DNA of 64,000 nucleotides from Morinoia aosen (taxonomy: Eukaryota; Arthropoda; Malacostraca; Amphipoda; Talitridae): positions 29,491,891 through 29,555,890 of the forward strand of contig CM059573.1 of the NCBI GenBank assembly GCA_030386875.1, in the 5' to 3' direction. Positions within the stretch are counted from its first letter, which is position 1. Every line of letters begins with the position of its first letter. Made by a program: the position numbers and the translations under genes. This document shows positions 58,363 through 64,000 of the stretch, piece after piece. The notes under the pieces are model-generated. The model worked only from the letters and a program-made list of their open reading frames with translations. It was not told the DNA's origin and searched no databases.

Positions 58363-59285
58363 GTCACCTCTGAGTTTTTCCGGCATGGTTCGCAGCGACG
58401 GCACGCATCGAGAACGGGTGGGAGGCACTAGATCGAGGGTTTAGGGTTTTTTTGAAGAGGCGGGGGGAAAAAGGGCGTTGCCCCGGGGAAAGCACCATTC
58501 GTCTAAATCCAGCTTAAGGGATGAGTATCATAACCTGATGTCGATGGAGCTAGCAAATAAGGCGACTGAGAGGCGGTCAAAGAAAGCAATGAAGAAGCAA
58601 GTAAACTTTGAAAAGTGTACTGATTTCCTGTCGTCTCTGGTTTCCTGTCGTCTTCTCTGAGCCAGCCCAATCGTTACAACGACGCAGGACCTCTTGGATG
58701 GCTGATGCCTTTAGTTTCTTATCTCCATCATACCCGACTGCAGCTAAAACATCTGATAAATTGGAATACATTAGTAAATATTAACTGTGCAAATGAAAAT
58801 AAAATAAAATAAAATACCATTTGCTGAATGGCTGTGTTCCAACTACCACTGGGTTTGGAGCAAGCCAGGCTAGATCTACTTGTGATCGCAACATGTGGCC
58901 CATCTTGCTTTGGCTGCAATCAGAAAATAAGTCGAATAACCTAACTCTGAATACAACACTTGATATCGGTAACCTATTGGACAGCTAGGCGTTACGTTAT
59001 TGACAATTTATTTTTATAGGAAAATGGCTTGTTAAATATGAATCAAATGATGTTGTGTGTATAAAACAAACTGATATTAAAACATAACATTGAGGACTGA
59101 CGTCCATGCTATGCTCAAATATATTGAAGGATAGTCAATTCTTGAACGAAAAAACAAATTATTCATAATAGCAATAAATTATCGATTCTAACCGCTGCAA
59201 TGCTAATACTTTTCAAACGTTGCAACCGATCTGCCAGTATTTGTTACAAAAAATTTGTATCAATAAATCACGAAAGAAAATTATC
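58363..59285. other. Stretch without confirmed gene
   Basis: Open frames 58478-58660 (plus) and 58577-58771 with 58728-58919 (minus) were tested for a spliced minus-strand gene. Plausible splice sites exist, but every join I tried gives a stop. Unrecognised. Confidence 0.35.
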
Positions 59286-60710
59286 AGTTAGTTTAAGCGT
59301 CCGCAGAAAAGTAAATGCTATCCAAAGAAAGGACAGAGGAAGGCACCATTTAGTATGGAGTTAGGGGGATCTAATACCCTGGACTACCCTTTGACTACCA
59401 AATTTTACGAATGTATTTTTATCATTTCTATCGTAACTAGGTTAACAAAAATGCATACAGATATGTAAAATTGAACTCCAAACACATTTGCTTTATAAAA
59501 TTTTTCGATTTACGCAAAAAAGTTGATTTTCGAATATGAGGGAAACAAAGTGCGCCAAACCTATTTTACTATACAATTTTCAACCTAGAAGCGTGGGTTT
59601 GGTCTCATTTGAAGCGGAAGAGCTGTAGAAACGCCGTAAAAAAGATTTTTTGATTTTCGAACTAGAAAAAAGTTATAGTTACATATATCCAACATGTGAA
59701 AATAAAACAAAAAATGTGTTTTTCCGAATAAAAATGTAATTTAGTATTCAAATAGAATTTTGCTTCGCTACGCTGTTCCCACCGTCAAACCGCATAGAAT
59801 GAGACCAAAATCACGCTTCTACGTTGAAAATTGTAGAAAGGGTGTGGTTTTGCGCAGAAAAAATATATATATATAATATAAATATACATATATGTTCGCC
59901 CAGTAACTTTTTTTCTAACGCAAATTTCGAAATTTTTAAGTGAATCAAATGTGTTTAAAATTCAATTTTACATATCGGTATTCATTTTCGTTTACCTAGT
60001 TGCAATAGAATCGTGTAATCTGAGATTCAAAAAAGGTATATTGAATTTGTCTATTTAATACACTTTTTTGACATATGTAACCATAAATTTTTTCTAATCT
60101 GAAATTCAAGAAAATCCTTCATTACGGTCTTGGTACAGTCCTTCCGCGTCGAATGAGACCAAAATCATGCTTCTACGTTGAAAATTGGGGAGTGAGATAG
60201 GTTTGGAGCAATTTTATTTGTTTTCCTCATGTTCGAAAATTAACTTTTTTTTTCGCGAAAATCGGAAAATTTTATGAAGCAAATGTGTACGGAATTCTAT
60301 TTTACATCCATGTGTGAATTTTCGTTCCCATAGGTGCAATAGAAATGTGTACAGAGAAGTTTGAACGATGAGGTCGAGTCCAGGGTAGTAGATCCCCTTA
60401 AGGGAACGCGGAATCTATGCAGAAAGGGCATACAAACAATTAGTTGAGTTAGAACTTCACGAAGAAAGATCGAAGTTCAAGAAGAAAGTAGTAGGTGCTG
60501 AAAAACAGGACAGCGTGAACCGAAAAAAGAAGGTCCTTGACATAACAAAAGCATTATAGTTCAACAAACAGAAGGCCAAACTAGCTCTTAGCTCGGGCCC
60601 TCAAATTTTCCACTTGGGAGGGCTAATTCCCAAAAACTCAATAGTCGTATCTCCCGGAGGGGTATAACTATAACGGAATGCTATATGAGATATTAGTTAG
60701 ATAACATGTT
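59286..60710 (+). repeat. Unknown repeat family 'U', copy B, with insertion
   Basis: It starts gtttaagcgtccgc and reads catttagtatggag before the insertion at 59364-60397, then aagggaacgcggaatctatg after it. An interrupted frame carries AYKQLVELELHEERSKF, KKKVVGAEKQD and IPKNSIVVSPGG, parallel to copy A. It is directly followed by copy C in the same orientation, so B and C are a tandem pair of about 390-bp units. Confidence 0.78.
59364..60397. mobile_element. Foldback element, PIF/Harbinger-type duplication (1034 bp)
   Basis: The ends are GGGGATCTANTACCCTGG inverted repeats, flanked by TTA on both sides (59361-59363 and 60398-60400). Copies A (ggagttagggg) and C (ggagataaggg) of the host repeat show the same site empty, which proves the limits. 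Inside, a left segment (about 59420-59606) is the complement of two right segments (about 59801-60020 and 60157-60360), themselves direct repeats 356 bp apart. No transposase is encoded. The TTA duplication and G-rich ends point to PIF/Harbinger mobilisation. Confidence 0.87.
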
Positions 60711-61065
60711 ATTTTAAGCCTCCCCAACCGCTAAAATGAGCGTTTCGATGAAAGGAAGGAGGGAAGCACCATTTAGTATGGAGATAAGGGAACGCGGAAT
60801 CTGTGCATAAGGGGCATGGAAACAGTAAGTTGAGAAAGAAGTTCATAAAAAAGATTAAAGTTGAAGAAGACAGTTGTAGGTGCTGAAAAATAGGACACCA
60901 GTGAATCGAAAATTGGTGATCCTTAACATAACAAAAACTTTCTATTCCAACAAAAAAAACCTTCGTAACTCTCAGCTCGGGCCCTCACACATTTTCCCCA
61001 TGGGAGTGCTAATTCTCATAGAGACAATATTTGTATCCCCCTGAGGGGAAAGATATTAGTTAATG
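60711..61065 (+). repeat. Unknown repeat family 'U', copy C
   Basis: It starts ttttaagcctccccaaccgc, contains catttagtatggagataagg (empty insertion site) and aagggaacgcggaatctgtg, and ends near gtatccccctgagggg. It has more stops than copy A but keeps pieces of the same frame. The cctcgggcccYcac/acattttcccc part is shared with A and B. Confidence 0.78.
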
Positions 61066-61164
61066 AACGAAAAGAACTGTATGAGCTTACACGAACCTTA
61101 TACTAACTGACAGGTGGAATGCTCCCTGAAAGAGATTTTCATCCGTTGACGAGTTTGTCCTAAC

Positions 61165-61596
61165 CAAGGAGGTTTAAGAATTGAGGCGGCATCAGCGCTC
61201 TAAAGTGAAGCCAATTTTCGGTAGCTGTAGGGTATACGGGCACACACACGGAGATGGGGCTCAGTGCGTGTCAGACACTCAGCATAACAGAGCACCGCTA
61301 TCCACGCTGCGGTCAAGGACGAGTTTCCTCAATATGAGTTTCTTCATCATTCAGCGAGGACGCAATTGAAATATATGCCTAAGAAAAAAACATATAGCAC
61401 AGAGTAGCGCAAGTCTGCCGTTTAACAGCGCGGTCTTCAGTCGCTGATGATGGAGGTGGTGCTACCCCTCCACTGCAACACCACCTCCACACAGGGACCT
61501 AATACCGGGTGGGCGGGGTTTGGGACGGCAGAAGTGGCTTCACTCGCTTGACTGGCAAAAGATAGCGATGCCGGTTCCATGTATCCAACTTCCTTG
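61165..61596 (-). mobile_element. 432-bp hAT-like non-autonomous element, copy 2
   Basis: It starts CAAGGAGGTTTAAGAATTG and ends with the complement of CAAGGAAGTTGGATACATGG. A perfect 8-bp duplication GTCCTAAC lies at 61157-61164 and 61597-61604. The body is the inverse of copy 1 (31723-32155): shared blocks include gctctaaagtgaagccaat, tggaggtggtgctacccctc and the cttttgccagtcaa block. No coding capacity is seen. Confidence 0.9.
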
Positions 61597-61604
61597 GTCC
61601 TAAC

Positions 61605-63805
61605 CCAGAGTAGGACATTTCCAAGGCCACACCACCGCCATGACGTCATGATGAGCTGGTGACGCGCAACTGACGCCCACACATCGCTGAGGCTCCGTCA
61701 TCTAGAAACTAAATTGAGAACGTAATTGTGTGATAAATCAAAATCAAGTGCGCACCCCATTCTGGGAACTGCCTAATTGCAAAGAGAATGAAGCTCTGTT
61801 TTTCAAAACCTTTACAACACCGTATCATACTGAATAATGAATGACCAGGACATTTAGACATTTCAGTAGGATCGAGATTCATGATGCTTCTACCTCCGTA
61901 GGAAAGTTTTTATGGAGTGTTAAGTTCTAAATAAACGGTGGATAGGCCAGTCAATCCAGCCTTTGGGCAATAATTCCTAGCCTCTGAGGGTAAGTTCTGC
62001 AAAGAGAGCCATCCATTATTCATTCTGGGAATGAAAAGTGCTATGCGTGCAATCACTGACCAACTTCACATTTTCACAGTATTTTTCAATAACTTTATCA
62101 TCGTTGCCTACTGAATGCAGTTGGTAACTGGTATCTTTGATATCAGTTTTGTAATGAGTTATTATGTCTATCCTTATACATAAACAAAATTAGAATTCAC
62201 AAATTTATTCCACACACAATATTCCTGGAAAATAATTTCTGGTTTCAAATGTACAGTGTTATATGTTCCTCATTAGAAGGAGATTCGTTCTGAAATTTTA
62301 TACATACACAGAAACATCAAAACAATTCCAACATGAACACTATGTAGGGTGTCTCCTGATATTTTATTTTCAAATTTTACCACTTTTTACAACCTGCAAC
62401 AGCAAAGAAGGACTTCCTAATTTTTACATAATGAATATTGTCCAAATGTCCAGGATGTAAGAAATCATCCTATAATGAGTAGTTTGAGTCAATAATACAC
62501 ACAATAACATGGGTTCAAAAAAATTCAAGGTGATTAATGCATAAAATACTATATTAAAAAATTATTACCAAATAAAGGAGCAACGCATAATTGCAAAAAA
62601 TACCCAAATTTTTTAGGTACCCCTTCCCAAATGGACCCTAAAAAATGTTTAGCAAAGACCCTGTCTCAACATCTTTCAACAATGAGAGCAACATCTAATC
62701 ATATGCAAAATAAATAAGCTCAATGGAAACTAGTGGACACCGCGGAGTTGTCCAATCCCCTAACGGAATATTTCCCATAAACTGCAGCAAATATCTGATT
62801 CTGGGAGAAATGAATTTCTGAAAATCTTCAAACTTTATACACATATGTACTTTACTTTCAATTTTCAGTGAATTATCCCACTTCACAATTTTTACAACCC
62901 TGACAGGTAAAGTAGACCCTTGAGGCAAACTTCACTGCTCCTCACTTCCTCTTTTGCTACTTTTCAAATTTTTTTACTTATTACTGTTTTACTACCTAAT
63001 AGACACTGTTATGGGAATGAAAGAAATGTCTCATAAGAAATATAAGGCCTTAGTACTGAATCACAGGAGTTAAATTCTTTACAATTCATCATGACAGGTC
63101 TTAGTTTACTTGAGGTATCAGCAGAGGCTTCATTGGAGGAATTGCATGAAAACATTTTTCTCTAGTTTCAGACTCGAGCAAATCTAAAGGGATTTTACTC
63201 ACTGAGTTTCCAAAGTTTTATTGATTGACACTGGCTGTGATCAATGGGAGTATCATATATTGAATTAAGACTGTTGAATGAAACAGATTTACTGAACAAG
63301 TCTAAGCGTTTATCAGGAAGTGACTATGAATTAAAGGGAACTAAGAGCTGTTCTCTTCATTCGCATTATTGGGTGATTCTGAAATTAATTAATCATTAAC
63401 ACAAGGTTTGGAGACAGTACCAAGTACATCAGGGCAAGTGTGAAAAACTAGATTATTTCTTTTCCAACTTTTCAACGTTACAAAATCTTTCCAGAACATA
63501 ACAGTAACAACAGTAGTAAGAAATTCAAGGAACATATTTTGATTAATCTACTGTCAATAGTTGAAAAATTCACTAACTCTGTAGTCTATCACAAGCAATA
63601 TTTTGATGTACAAGCATCACCATCAAGCTGAAATCTATATGGAAAAATTTACAGTCATAATAATAAAATGCAAATCTAATACTCGAAGCGACATCAGAGA
63701 GAGGGATAATTTTGAAAATGACAGCACTAGAAAATGATTAGAAGCAAAATTTGTACCACAGCAATAAGTACTCAGGTTTTATACAAACAAGGTCACATTT
63801 AATTC
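61605..63805. other. Stretch without recognised gene
   Basis: Short open frames (62263-62460 plus, 62695-62928 minus) have no motif. AT-rich; no repeat structure until the minisatellite at the window end. Confidence 0.4.
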
Positions 63806-64000
63806 TAAAAAAACTTCAAGTTTAATTTAAAAAACCTCAAGTTCAATTTGAAAAACCTCAAGTTCAATTTAAAAAAATAAAGCTCAATTTAAAAAATCTC
63901 AAGTTCAATTTAAAAAGCCTCAAGTTCAATTAAAAAACCTCAAGTTCAATTTGAAAAATCTCAAGTTCAATTTAAAAAATCTATAGTTCCATTTAAAAAA
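63806..64000 (+). repeat. 21-bp minisatellite, 9 or more units
   Basis: The unit aacctcaagttcaatttgaa (plus one base) repeats with spacings of 20-21 bp: caag-tt starts at 63817, 63838, 63859, 63879, 63900, 63921, 63941, 63962 and 63983. It runs to the window end, so the true length is unknown. Two 20-bp units break the reading frame, so no continuous heptapeptide is encoded. Confidence 0.9.

Noticed and set aside
58577-58990. Two-exon host gene on the minus strand
   Set aside because: Plausible acceptor and donor sites exist, but each combination tried leads to a stop codon, and no known domain is encoded.
1-64000. CRISPR arrays, bacterial operons or riboswitches
   Set aside because: No regular repeat-spacer arrays and no prokaryotic gene organisation; the content is eukaryotic transposon DNA.

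Overview
The window looks like AT-rich, gene-poor DNA from an arthropod, most likely an insect. The evidence is degenerate CCTAA/TTAGG-type runs on both strands, an LTR with a TATA-less initiator plus DPE promoter of the kind known from insect retrotransposons, and a crowded mix of mariner, Tc1, hAT, PIF/Harbinger, Penelope and several non-LTR elements. I cannot name the species. I see no intact host gene, rRNA or functional tRNA gene. Almost everything recognisable is a transposable element, usually decayed and often nested.

Layout. 1-4.9 kb: an inverted repeat, a CCTAA-type run and a Penelope-like 3' fragment. 4.9-11.8 kb: a decayed hAT-like transposase gene (minus strand), cut in two by a very young 5.1-kb LTR retrotransposon (5648-10774). 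That element has 1121-bp LTRs with one seen difference, a CGCT target duplication, and no recognisable gag-pol. 12.5-16.5 kb: a minus-strand non-LTR relic interrupted by a 1756-bp solo LTR (12978-14733, duplication CAAT). 17.5 kb: a mariner fragment. 20.1 kb: a 229-bp hAT-type MITE. 23.3-26.0 kb: a non-LTR element with a tRNA-like insertion. 31.4-34.6 kb: a second non-LTR family, itself hit by a 433-bp hAT-like element and joined to a Penelope GIY-YIG fragment. 34.7-37.4 kb: an unknown repeat, hairpins, a 20-bp minisatellite and SINE copy 1. 38.9-40.4 kb: a Tc1 relic. 42.8-44.3 kb: a PIF/Harbinger element with TAA duplications. 44.9-45.3 kb: a second mariner relic. 49.3-53.4 kb: two relics of a multi-copy gene family, one carrying SINE copy 2. 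57.2-58.4 kb: a hAT zinc-finger fragment. 59.3-61.6 kb: a tandem pair of the unknown repeat, one unit holding a 1034-bp foldback element, followed by the second copy of the hAT-like element. 63.8-64.0 kb: a 21-bp minisatellite running off the end.

Nothing here forms a pathway. The interest lies in the nesting, which gives relative insertion ages, and in a few non-autonomous elements whose boundaries can be set to the base.
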